Below, piece after piece: positions 15,751-22,618 of a stretch of 28,990 nt of DNA; the stretch's first letter is position 1; each line of letters starts with the position of its first letter. A program made the translations under genes and the position numbers. Origin of the DNA: JAFGBM01 sp964564915 (GTDB lineage: Bacteria > Actinomycetota > Actinomycetes > Actinomycetales > Demequinaceae); the NCBI GenBank assembly GCA_964564915.1, contig CAZMCU010000020.1, forward strand, positions 1 to 28,990. The letters are read 5' to 3'. A model generated the notes under the pieces. That model was not told where the DNA came from, ran no database searches, and was given only the letters and a program-made list of their open reading frames with translations.

Positions 15751-16323
15751 TTAGGACGTGACGTCCTCGCCGTCGTCCACTGTCGGGATGAGGTCGGTAA
15801 AGACCAACGCGTACTGCGCGAGGAACGCGTTGATGTCGACCTGAAGGGCCTCCGGGAGGCCGGAATTGACGAGAGTGAGGATGCGTCCGAGGGATGCTGC
15901 CGTCGGCGCCTGCTCGTGACGATCGGCGAGGCGGGCGGCGACCCTCAGAAGCGTTTCCTGACGGACGTACTCTCCCCACGAGCCACCATTGATGCGAATC
16001 TCCTCGCGCAACTGAGCGCGCTCTTCGCGCTGCTCGGCGGCTTGGTCGCGCGCTTGCGTGCGCAGTTCCTGCTGGAGCTGAAGGCACTCGTCGGATACGT
16101 GGGTCCGGGCGGGGATCACCTTGCCGTTTCTCAACGTCCTTTCCGGCCGGTCGACGACGACGCACGAACCGGGAACCGCACCCTCGTCGCTCGTAGCGGT
16201 AACGGTGGGTGACGGGTTGACGCCCGGCTCGTCGTCCGCGAGTGCCGCGGGACCGGCAAGACCGAGCAACGATACACCTGCGAGAACGGCGAAGGCTCGA
16301 GCGGCCTGCCGTGTTGCGTTCAT
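15751..16323 (-). CDS. Secreted hypothetical protein with a charged coiled coil
   Basis: I do not recognise this 190-residue protein. The ATG at 16323 has GGAGG 5-6 nt upstream. Residues 1-29 are a Sec signal peptide (basic n-region, hydrophobic FAVLAGVSLLGLAG, cleavage after ALA29). The mature part begins with acidic, Thr/Pro-rich sequence, carries two Cys (54 and 80) that could form a disulfide around the segment RTLRNGKVIPARTHVSDE, then a strongly charged Gln/Glu/Arg helix (about 81-110) that looks like a coiled coil, and a mixed helical C-terminus. No lipobox, LPxTG or C-terminal membrane span is seen, so it is probably released or envelope-associated. It is divergent from the desulfurase-like gene. 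Confidence 0.75.
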   Translation of the reverse strand: MNATRQAARAFAVLAGVSLLGLAGPAALADDEPGVNPSPTVTATSDEGAVPGSCVVVDRPERTLRNGKVIPARTHVSDECLQLQQELRTQARDQAAEQREERAQLREEIRINGGSWGEYVRQETLLRVAARLADRHEQAPTAASLGRILTLVNSGLPEALQVDINAFLAQYALVFTDLIPTVDDGEDVTS

Positions 16324-16438
16324 GATGACCTCCAACATGGATCGGGATAACTCGTACACCTGGGGAATCGCTGCGGGGACGCAGAAGGTTACTCCGTGGT
16401 GACGTCTCCCACATTTTTCGCGAGGTACGGTCGTCGAT

Positions 16439-17557
16439 ATGAGTGAGCCCAACGGGCGACGGGTGTTCCTCGACGCCTCGGGAAGCGCCCCTCTGAGCCC
16501 CCGTACCCGGGAGGCGTTCGTTGCCGCGATCGACGAAGGTTGGGCGGACCCCGAGCGACTCCACTCGGAGTCGCGTCAGGCTCGAGCCCTTCTCGATGGG
16601 GCGCGCGAGTCGATCGCCGCCGTGCTCGGTTCCCCCGTCGAGCAGACGCTTTTCGTTCCGACCTTCGGGTTAGCCTTCGATCGAGTGGTGGGGGGGATCG
16701 CGGCGACGCGGGGGGAACGTGGAGTGATCGTGGCATCCGCGATCGAGCGGCGCCCCCTGCTTCGGGTGGCCCAACGCGTCGCTTCCGAGGTCGTGACCGT
16801 CCCCATCGACGCCTCGGGTGTCATCGACCTTGAGGAGTTCCGCACCTCCCTCGATTCCGGCTCGGTTTCCCTTGCGCTCGTCCAGCACGCGAACCAAGAG
16901 ATCGGCACCATCCAACCCCTCACGGAAGCCCACAAGGCCACCGTGTCCGCTGGGGTGCCCCTCGTCGTCGATGCCACGGCAAGCATCGGTCACATCGACC
17001 CCCCGCAGCACGGGGATGCCCTCGTTGCGGACCCTGCGGACTGGGGGGCGCCGCGGGGGGCGGCCATCGCCGCGTTCCGAGCCCCGACGCTGTTCGCGCC
17101 CATCCCGCCGATGGTGATCGACAAGGTGAACGTCCCGGCCGCTCTCGCTGCCGCCGTCGCCCTGGAGGAGCGGGAGGAGAATCGGCGTACGGTCGCACAC
17201 ACGCTCGAGACGCTCACCCGTCGCCTCCGTGACGCGGTGGGATCCATTGGGGAGATCACGGTCTTCAGGCCGACGGGGCCCTCGCTTCCCCACGTGGCAA
17301 CGTTTGCGTGCGCGAAGCTCGACGGTGAGGCGCTCGCTTCGGAGTTGGATCGCCGGGGGTTCGCGGTGGGTTCCGGTTCGGCGTGCACCACCGAGCCATC
17401 GCCCCAGAGCCACGTCTGGGAAGCCCTCGGCGTCTCCGGGAGCGGCATCGTGAGGATCGGGCTTCACCCCGCGATTACGACCGCCGATGTCGAAGCGTTC
17501 GTCGTAGCCCTTGGCGAGTCCGTGGAGGCCGTGCGGGGGTTTCTCCCTCCACGCTGA
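16439..17557 (+). CDS. Cysteine-desulfurase-fold protein with a disrupted PLP site (probable pseudoenzyme)
   Basis: This 372-residue protein clearly belongs to the NifS/IscS aminotransferase class V family by N-terminal LDASGSAPLSP, QHANQEIGTIQP (150-161), VVDATASIG, and the mobile-loop Cys316 in VGSGSACTT. By E. coli IscS numbering, however, PLP-site residues are replaced: Lys206 to Asp201 and His205 to Ala200 (motif ADPADWGAPRG in place of SxHKxxGPxG), stacking His104 to Arg104 (SAIERR), Gln183 to Ala181, and the phosphate loop TSGGTE to VPTFGL. Only the ring-binding Asp (178) remains. It therefore probably cannot form the Schiff base. The frame is intact and codon use is normal, so it is not a pseudogene by decay. 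The start has TACGGT 7 nt upstream. It converges with the A-type Fe-S carrier gene. Confidence 0.85.
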   Translation: MSEPNGRRVFLDASGSAPLSPRTREAFVAAIDEGWADPERLHSESRQARALLDGARESIAAVLGSPVEQTLFVPTFGLAFDRVVGGIAATRGERGVIVASAIERRPLLRVAQRVASEVVTVPIDASGVIDLEEFRTSLDSGSVSLALVQHANQEIGTIQPLTEAHKATVSAGVPLVVDATASIGHIDPPQHGDALVADPADWGAPRGAAIAAFRAPTLFAPIPPMVIDKVNVPAALAAAVALEEREENRRTVAHTLETLTRRLRDAVGSIGEITVFRPTGPSLPHVATFACAKLDGEALASELDRRGFAVGSGSACTTEPSPQSHVWEALGVSGSGIVRIGLHPAITTADVEAFVVALGESVEAVRGFLPPR

Positions 17558-17587
17558 TGCGTTTCGGGTGGAGTGTTTCGCTCGCGG

Positions 17588-17944
17588 CTAGCTGAAGGAG
17601 TCCCCGCACGCGCAGGTGTTCGCGGCGTTGGGGTTGTCGATGGTGAAGCCCTGCTTCTCGATCGTGTCGGAGAAGTCGACCTTCGCGCCTTCGAGGTACG
17701 GCACGGACATCTTGTCGACTACCACCTCGACCCCGTCGAACTCGCGGATCGCGTCACCGTCAAGGGTGCGCTCGTCGAAGTACAACTGGTAGACGAGGCC
17801 GGAGCATCCGCCCGGCTGCACGGCGAGGCGGAGCCGGAGGTCGTCGCGACCCTCCTGCTGGAGGAGGCTCTTCACCTTCGCTGTGGCCGCTGGAGTGATG
17901 TCGACACCGTGGGTCGGGGTCTCGGTCTGGGTCTCGGGGGACAT
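17588..17944 (-). CDS. erpA: A-type iron-sulfur cluster carrier (ErpA/HesB family)
   Basis: This 118-residue A-type carrier receives assembled Fe-S clusters and passes them to apo-enzymes. The three cluster Cys are present: Cys47 in GGCSGL, and Cys111 and Cys113 in the C-terminal CACGDSF. The first 12 residues are a Thr-rich tail. The ATG at 17944 has AAAGG 8-9 nt upstream, and a possible -10 TACGCT lies at 17978-17973. It is divergent from nadA, whose product needs a 4Fe-4S cluster, and convergent with the desulfurase-like gene 30 nt away. M. tuberculosis Rv2204c is the likely counterpart. Its upstream region runs into the assembly gap. Confidence 0.93.
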   Translation of the reverse strand: MSPETQTETPTHGVDITPAATAKVKSLLQQEGRDDLRLRLAVQPGGCSGLVYQLYFDERTLDGDAIREFDGVEVVVDKMSVPYLEGAKVDFSDTIEKQGFTIDNPNAANTCACGDSFS

Positions 17945-17972
17945 GCGGGATCCCTTTCTCTCGTATCGGGAT

Positions 17973-17978
17973 AGCGTA
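17973..17978 (-). promoter_or_regulatory. Possible -10 (TACGCT) for erpA
   Basis: TACGCT fits TANNNT on the minus strand about 28 nt before the ATG at 17944, leaving room for the AAAGG ribosome site. Any -35 region would lie close to or within the assembly gap. Confidence 0.35.
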
Positions 17979-18002
17979 CGTCCCCGCCCAAGTATTCCCG
18001 CA

Positions 18003-18102
18003 NNNNNNNNNNNNNNNNNNNNNNNNNNNNNNNNNNNNNNNNNNNNNNNNNNNNNNNNNNNNNNNNNNNNNNNNNNNNNNNNNNNNNNNNNNNNNNNNNN
18101 NN
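18003..18102. other. Assembly gap (100 N)
   Basis: Exactly 100 N, the conventional placeholder for a scaffold join of unknown length. It falls between the divergent erpA and nadA genes. Any regulatory sites or small genes there are missing, and the join itself is unproven, although this gene order is common in actinobacteria. Confidence 0.98.
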
Positions 18103-18124
18103 GGCGCCGTGGGACAATGAACAG

Positions 18125-19327
18125 ATGAGCGACGCATTCGTCGAACCGAAGCCCTCCGCCCTCATGCTCCTAGGTCGGCGCTCCGACCCGGGCTCAGAGA
18201 AGGGCGTCGACTGCCCCGGCGGCCTTCCCGCACCATCCGACCCCGACCTCGTCGAACGGGCGCGAGCCGCGAAGGCCGCGCTCGGCGACCGGCTCTTCAT
18301 CCTCGGCCACCACTACCAGCGCGACGAGATCATCCAGTTCGCCGACACGACGGGCGACTCCTTCAAACTCGCACGCGAGGCGGCGGCCCGCCCGGAAGCG
18401 GAGTACATCGTCTTCTGCGGCGTGCACTTCATGGCGGAGAGCGCGGACATCCTCACCTCCGACGCGCAGCAGGTGATCCTCCCCGACATGGCCGCGGGTT
18501 GCTCGATGGCGGACATGGCGAACCTCGACCAGGTCGAGGCGGCGTGGGAGGCCCTGGCCAAGGCGGGGGTAGCCGACCGGACCGTCCCCATCACGTACAT
18601 GAATTCGACGGCCGCGATCAAGGCGTTTTGCGGGCGCAACGGTGGGGCCGTCTGCACGTCGTCCAACGCCGAGACCGCGCTCCGGTGGGCGTTCGACCAG
18701 GTGGGAGGCCTCGACGGCGACGGCAAGGTCCTCTTCCTCCCCGACCAGCATCTCGGCCGCAACACGGCTATCCTCTCCCTCGGCTTCACCCTCGACGACT
18801 GCGTCGTCTACGACCCCAGCAAGCCTTTCGGTGGCAACACACCGGAGCAACTCGCCGCCGCGCGGATGATCCTCTGGAAGGGATACTGCTCCGTCCACGC
18901 GCGTTTCCGCCTGGACGACGTTGAGCGGATGCGGGCCGAGGTGCCGGGGGTTCGAGTCATCGTTCACCCGGAGTGCTCCCATGACGTGGTCCTCGCGGCG
19001 GACGAGATCGGCTCGACCGAACGGATCATCTCGGTGATCGAGGCGGCCCCCGCCGGAAGCGCGTGGGCGATCGGCACCGAGCTCAACCTCGTGCGACGCC
19101 TCGCCGACCAGCACCCCGACCAACACATCCACTTCCTCGATGACACGGTCTGCTTCTGTTCGACCATGAACAAGATCGACCTCCCCCACCTGGTGCAGGT
19201 TCTCGAATCCCTCGTCGCGGGAGAGGTCATCAACCGCATCGTCGTCGACGAAGAAACCTCGCGCTGGGCCAAGGTGGCCCTCGATCGCATGCTCGCTCTC
19301 CCCGCGGCAAACGCCTCCCGCGATTAA
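18125..19327 (+). CDS. nadA: Quinolinate synthase
   Basis: This enzyme of de novo NAD synthesis condenses iminoaspartate with dihydroxyacetone phosphate to give quinolinate, using an oxygen-sensitive 4Fe-4S cluster. The 400-residue protein is the longer form of the family. Motifs: LGHHYQRDEI (60-69), AGCSMADMA with Cys126, WKGYCSVH with Cys255, HPECSHDV (281-288), and CFCSTMNKI with Cys343/Cys345; Cys126, Cys255 and one of the last pair should bind the cluster. The ATG at 18125 has no Shine-Dalgarno sequence, but GACAAT ends 6 nt before it, one base off the leaderless pattern. nadB and nadC are not in the window. The divergent A-type carrier gene probably supplies its cluster. Confidence 0.95.
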   Translation: MSDAFVEPKPSALMLLGRRSDPGSEKGVDCPGGLPAPSDPDLVERARAAKAALGDRLFILGHHYQRDEIIQFADTTGDSFKLAREAAARPEAEYIVFCGVHFMAESADILTSDAQQVILPDMAAGCSMADMANLDQVEAAWEALAKAGVADRTVPITYMNSTAAIKAFCGRNGGAVCTSSNAETALRWAFDQVGGLDGDGKVLFLPDQHLGRNTAILSLGFTLDDCVVYDPSKPFGGNTPEQLAAARMILWKGYCSVHARFRLDDVERMRAEVPGVRVIVHPECSHDVVLAADEIGSTERIISVIEAAPAGSAWAIGTELNLVRRLADQHPDQHIHFLDDTVCFCSTMNKIDLPHLVQVLESLVAGEVINRIVVDEETSRWAKVALDRMLALPAANASRD

Positions 19328-19412
19328 ACCGGGACGACGACGCGCCCCCACCTCGATGCGTGAACCCCACGGGTGGGTCCCGACCCCCGGGGCATTCTTT
19401 CCGACTCGGGAC

Positions 19413-19418
19413 TAGCAT
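19413..19418 (+). promoter_or_regulatory. Possible -10 (TAGCAT) for the Memo-AMMECR1-radical SAM operon
   Basis: TAGCAT fits TANNNT in the 111-nt gap after nadA. Transcription from about 19425 would leave a leader of about 14 nt that still contains GAGGTGAT before the GTG at 19439. No clear -35 is seen, so read-through from nadA is also possible. Confidence 0.4.
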
Positions 19419-19438
19419 GAAAACTGAGGTGATGGCCT

Positions 19439-20254
19439 GTGAGTTCGCTAGCCGTCCGCGAGGCCGCTGTGGCGGGAACGTTCTACCCCAGCGATCCCGC
19501 CACATTGCGCGACATGGTCGACGGGATGCTTTCCGAGGTCCCGCCACCGCCCGCCGGTGCCCCCGTGCCCAGGGCCGTGATCGTCCCCCACGCCGGTTTC
19601 GTCTATTCGGGACCCACAGCCGCCTTCGCCTATGCGCGCATTGCGGCGGGGCGTGACACCATCACGCGAGTCGTCCTCGTCGGCCCCACGCACCGCGTGC
19701 CGGTCCTTGGCGTCGCCCTTCCGGGGGCGGACTCCTTCCGCACTCCGCTGGGGGAGTTGCCCGTCCCCGAAGCGTGGGCGGAGGAGCGTCTCGCGGGAGT
19801 ACCGTCCGTGTGCGTGTTTCCCGATACCCACCGGTGGGAGCACTCCGTGGAGGTTCAACTTCCGTTCCTCCAGCGCGTGCTCGGTGACATCGAGATCGTG
19901 CCGATGCTCGCGGGCGACGCCTCGGGCGACGAGGTCGCCGATGTTCTCGACGCCCTCTGGGGTGGACCGGAGACGATCGTCGTCATCAGTTCCGACCTAT
20001 CCCACTACCTTCTCTACAACGAGGCGCGGCGAGTGGATGCCGAAACCATCGCCCAAATCGAATCCCTCGATGGTCCCCTCAACCACCTCCAGGCGTGCGG
20101 TGCCACCCCCATCAACGGACTCCTGGTGCTCGCCCGTCGACGCGGGCTGGTGCCCACACTGCTCGACGCGCGCAACTCGGGAGACACCACCGGAGACCGT
20201 TCCGGCGTCGTGGGGTACTGTTCCTTCGCATTCGACGAGGCCTCCGATGCCTAG
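19439..20254 (+). CDS. amrB: AmmeMemoRadiSam system protein B (Memo-like)
   Basis: This 271-residue member of the MEMO1/extradiol-dioxygenase-like superfamily has family segments VPHAGFVYSGP (His51), VGPTHRVPVLG (His85), HRWEHSVEVQLPFLQ (131-145) and SSDLSHY (184-190, His189); the His residues match the metal-site region of human MEMO1. The Cys that is a metal ligand in human MEMO1 is not evident at the equivalent C-terminal place (SGDTTGDRSGVVGY). The bacterial function is unknown. The GTG at 19439 is preceded by GAGGTGAT. It is the first of three overlapping genes: the next start lies 8 nt before its stop ends. The symbol follows the system name and is not an experimental assignment. Confidence 0.93.
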   Translation: MSSLAVREAAVAGTFYPSDPATLRDMVDGMLSEVPPPPAGAPVPRAVIVPHAGFVYSGPTAAFAYARIAAGRDTITRVVLVGPTHRVPVLGVALPGADSFRTPLGELPVPEAWAEERLAGVPSVCVFPDTHRWEHSVEVQLPFLQRVLGDIEIVPMLAGDASGDEVADVLDALWGGPETIVVISSDLSHYLLYNEARRVDAETIAQIESLDGPLNHLQACGATPINGLLVLARRRGLVPTLLDARNSGDTTGDRSGVVGYCSFAFDEASDA

Positions 20255-20828
20255 CGCCGACCAGCCCAACGCCGTCCCCGACGACGCGGGGACCCTGCTC
20301 CTCCCGACCGCCCGCGCCGCGATCGGCCGCGAACTTGGCCTCAACCCTGAGTTTCCCGCCGAACGTCCCGCATGGGCGCTTACGCCAGGGGCAAGTTTCG
20401 TCACCCTCACCACCGGTGGAAATCTTCGGGGGTGCATCGGTTCCCTCGAGGCGGTTCGCCCGCTGCTCGACGATGTGATCGACAATGCCGTCTCCGCCGC
20501 CACGCGCGACCCTCGATTCCCACCGCTGGAGCGTCGCGAGTTGAGTAACGTCGCGATCGAGGTCTCCGTCCTGTCGGAGCCCGTCCCGCTCGACGTCTCG
20601 AGCCTGGCCGATGCCTACGCCGCGCTGCACCCCGGCGTCGACGGTGTGATCGTGGATCTCAAGCCGTGGTACCGGGCGACCTTCCTGCCTCAGGTGTGGG
20701 AGCAGTTGCCGCAACCCGAGGAGTTCCTGAGCCACTTGTGGAGGAAGGCTGGAATCCCCCCCGATGTGTGGCTCGATGGCACAACCCTGCAGACGTACTC
20801 CGTGAGGGCTTGGCACGAAGCGCGGTGA
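20247..20828 (+). CDS. amrA: AmmeMemoRadiSam system protein A (AMMECR1 domain)
   Basis: This 193-residue AMMECR1-domain protein has the hallmark LRGCIGS (60-66) followed by the conserved block AVSAATRDPRFPPL, IEVSVLSEP, GVIV and the C-terminal WLDGTTLQTYSVRAWHE. AMMECR1 proteins are found in archaea, bacteria and animals, but no reaction is established; the invariant Cys/Gly loop looks like an active or binding site. The ATG at 20247 lies inside the last codons of the Memo-like gene (8-bp overlap) with GAGG just upstream, indicating translational coupling. Its stop overlaps the radical-SAM start as GTGA. In several genomes this domain is fused to Memo or accompanied by the radical-SAM protein, as the system name records. 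Confidence 0.93.
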   Translation: MPSADQPNAVPDDAGTLLLPTARAAIGRELGLNPEFPAERPAWALTPGASFVTLTTGGNLRGCIGSLEAVRPLLDDVIDNAVSAATRDPRFPPLERRELSNVAIEVSVLSEPVPLDVSSLADAYAALHPGVDGVIVDLKPWYRATFLPQVWEQLPQPEEFLSHLWRKAGIPPDVWLDGTTLQTYSVRAWHEAR

Positions 20829-21943
20829 ACGCGATGGCGAACCCCACCCCAACCCCGGCCGACGCCGAGTCGTGGGCCGACGCGCCCACCGCCCGCTGGT
20901 GGCACGCCCTCGATGACGGGCGCCTCGAATGCGACCTGTGCCCCCGCCGATGCCGCCTCCACCCGGGGCAGCGCGGGTTCTGCTTCGTCCGCGCTCGCGA
21001 CGGTGACCGGATGGTGCTCACCACGTACGGCCGCAGTTCGGGTTTCGCCATCGACCCCATCGAGAAGAAGCCTCTCTCCCATTTCCACCCGGGAACGTCG
21101 GTACTGTCGTTCGGCACCGCGGGCTGCAACCTCAATTGCCGGTTCTGCCAGAACTGGGACATCTCCAAGTCACGCGAGTGGGACCGGCTCGCTGCCCCCG
21201 CCACGCCCGCGGCCATCGCCAAGGCCGCCGCGTCGGCACAATGCGACTCCGTCGCCTTCACCTACAACGACCCCGTGATCTTCGCCGAATACGCGATCGA
21301 CAGTGCCGCCGCATGTCACGATCGGGGGCTCAACGCCGTCGCCGTCACGGCGGGATACATCACGCCCGAGGCGAGGGCGGACTTCTTCACCGCGATGGAC
21401 GCCGCGAACATCGACCTCAAAGGCTTCACCGAGGACTTCTATTGGAAGACCACCGGCTCCCACCTCAAGGACGTACTCGACACGATCGCCTGGGTGCACG
21501 CGAATACGGACACGTGGATCGAACTGACCACCCTGGTCATCCCCGGTCACAACGACTCGCCCGACGAGATCGAGCGCATGTGCGACTGGATCCTCGCCGA
21601 GGTGGGCCCCGACGTGCCGCTGCACCTCTCCGCCTTTCACCCCGACTTCAAGATGCTCGACGTGCCGGCGACGCCACCCGCAACTCTCCGCGCCGCGCGA
21701 ACCATTGCCCTCGATTCGGGGCTGCACTTCGTCTACACCGGCAACCTGCACGACCCGTCCGGCGAGGTCACCTCGTGCCCCTCATGCGGGGCCGCGCTCA
21801 TCGAGCGGGACTGGTACCAGATCCTCGCATACCGACTGACGGCCGACGGCCGGTGCCCGTCGTGCGGCGCCACCGTGCCGGGCCGGTTCGGATCGACCGT
21901 GGGAGAGTGGGGAGGGCGCAGCATCCCCGTCAGGATCGGTTGA
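20825..21943 (+). CDS. amrS: AmmeMemoRadiSam system radical SAM enzyme
   Basis: This 372-residue radical SAM protein resembles pyruvate-formate-lyase activating enzymes. The cluster motif CNLNCRFC places the SAM-binding 4Fe-4S ligands at Cys101, Cys105 and Cys108. An N-terminal Cys group (36, 39, 43, 53: CDLCPRRCRL...GFC) is typical of this subfamily and may bind another cluster or zinc. The C-terminus has two CPSCG pairs like a zinc ribbon. The GTG at 20825 forms a GTGA overlap with the AMMECR1 stop; ATG at 20834 is a close alternative. No glycyl-radical enzyme (PFL family) gene is in the window, so it is probably not an activase of a local partner. Substrate unknown. Confidence 0.93.
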   Translation: MNAMANPTPTPADAESWADAPTARWWHALDDGRLECDLCPRRCRLHPGQRGFCFVRARDGDRMVLTTYGRSSGFAIDPIEKKPLSHFHPGTSVLSFGTAGCNLNCRFCQNWDISKSREWDRLAAPATPAAIAKAAASAQCDSVAFTYNDPVIFAEYAIDSAAACHDRGLNAVAVTAGYITPEARADFFTAMDAANIDLKGFTEDFYWKTTGSHLKDVLDTIAWVHANTDTWIELTTLVIPGHNDSPDEIERMCDWILAEVGPDVPLHLSAFHPDFKMLDVPATPPATLRAARTIALDSGLHFVYTGNLHDPSGEVTSCPSCGAALIERDWYQILAYRLTADGRCPSCGATVPGRFGSTVGEWGGRSIPVRIG

Positions 21944-22057
21944 CCACCGGCCTCGCACGCGTGCGTGCCCATCGTTCGCGCCTCGCGCGACTAGGCTCGA
22001 CCTAGACGATATCCGCGCGACACCCGGTTTCCGGAACGACAGAGAACGGATGGACAC

Positions 22058-22606
22058 ATGGCAGGCACGAAGGACGCTCCCGAGCCGGTAGGCAAGGGGC
22101 ATCCCACTCCGACCCGAAAAGAGCGCGAGGCGCTACGCAAGCGTCCCCTCATCCTCGACAAGAAAGCCGACACCGCTCGACGCAGGGCCGAGAATCGGGT
22201 CCGGCTCGAACGCGAGAACAGGGCCATGAGGACGGGTGACGACCGGAACATGCCTGCGGCGCACGCCGGTGCTCCCCGCCGCTTTGCCCGTGACTTCGTC
22301 GACTCCCGCACGACCGTCGCCGAGTTTCTGCTCCCCGTGACGCTAGTCGCCTTCATTACCTCGACGTTCTTCAGCAACAACGTGGCCGTAGTTGGAACCA
22401 CGACTCTCCTTCTCTTCCTCATGCTGGCATCGTGGATGGTGGAGTCGACGATTCTCCTCCGACGAATGAAAAAGCAGGCTTCGGCGAAGTTCGGCGCGGA
22501 TCGCCTTCCCCCGCGGTATCGCATCTATGGGCTCTTTCGAATGACCTACCCCCGCGCCCTGCGCCTGCCGAAGCCGCAGGTTAGGCGCGGACAGTACCCC
22601 ACCTAA
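22058..22606 (+). CDS. DUF3043 family membrane protein
   Basis: This 182-residue protein matches the actinobacterial DUF3043 family. A long, highly basic N-terminus (GKGHPTPTRKEREALRKRPL, then many Arg/Lys/Glu residues) precedes two adjacent hydrophobic spans (about 86-106 and 108-129) and a basic C-terminus ending in RALRLPKPQVRRGQYPT. The layout suggests an inner-membrane hairpin with both tails in the cytoplasm. No function is known to me. Its stop codon TAA forms part of the TAAGGAGG ribosome site of the aldo/keto reductase gene 12 nt downstream, so the two are probably co-transcribed. The gap before it (21944-22057) contains a TAGGCT hexamer as a possible -10. Confidence 0.88.
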   Translation: MAGTKDAPEPVGKGHPTPTRKEREALRKRPLILDKKADTARRRAENRVRLERENRAMRTGDDRNMPAAHAGAPRRFARDFVDSRTTVAEFLLPVTLVAFITSTFFSNNVAVVGTTTLLLFLMLASWMVESTILLRRMKKQASAKFGADRLPPRYRIYGLFRMTYPRALRLPKPQVRRGQYPT

Positions 22607-22618
22607 GGAGGCCACACC

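Noticed and set aside
16439..17557. Reading the desulfurase-like gene as a decaying pseudogene
   Set aside because: The frame is intact over full length, the C-terminal Cys loop is conserved and codon use matches the neighbours, so a retained pseudoenzyme fits better than decay.
18194..19351. Long minus-strand open frame opposite nadA
   Set aside because: It is a shadow frame of nadA, rich in Arg/Val/Glu/Gly with no family motif.
19350..19400. GC-rich dyads after nadA followed by CATTCTTT
   Set aside because: Several mutually exclusive short stems are possible and none is clearly dominant, so I cannot call a terminator with confidence.
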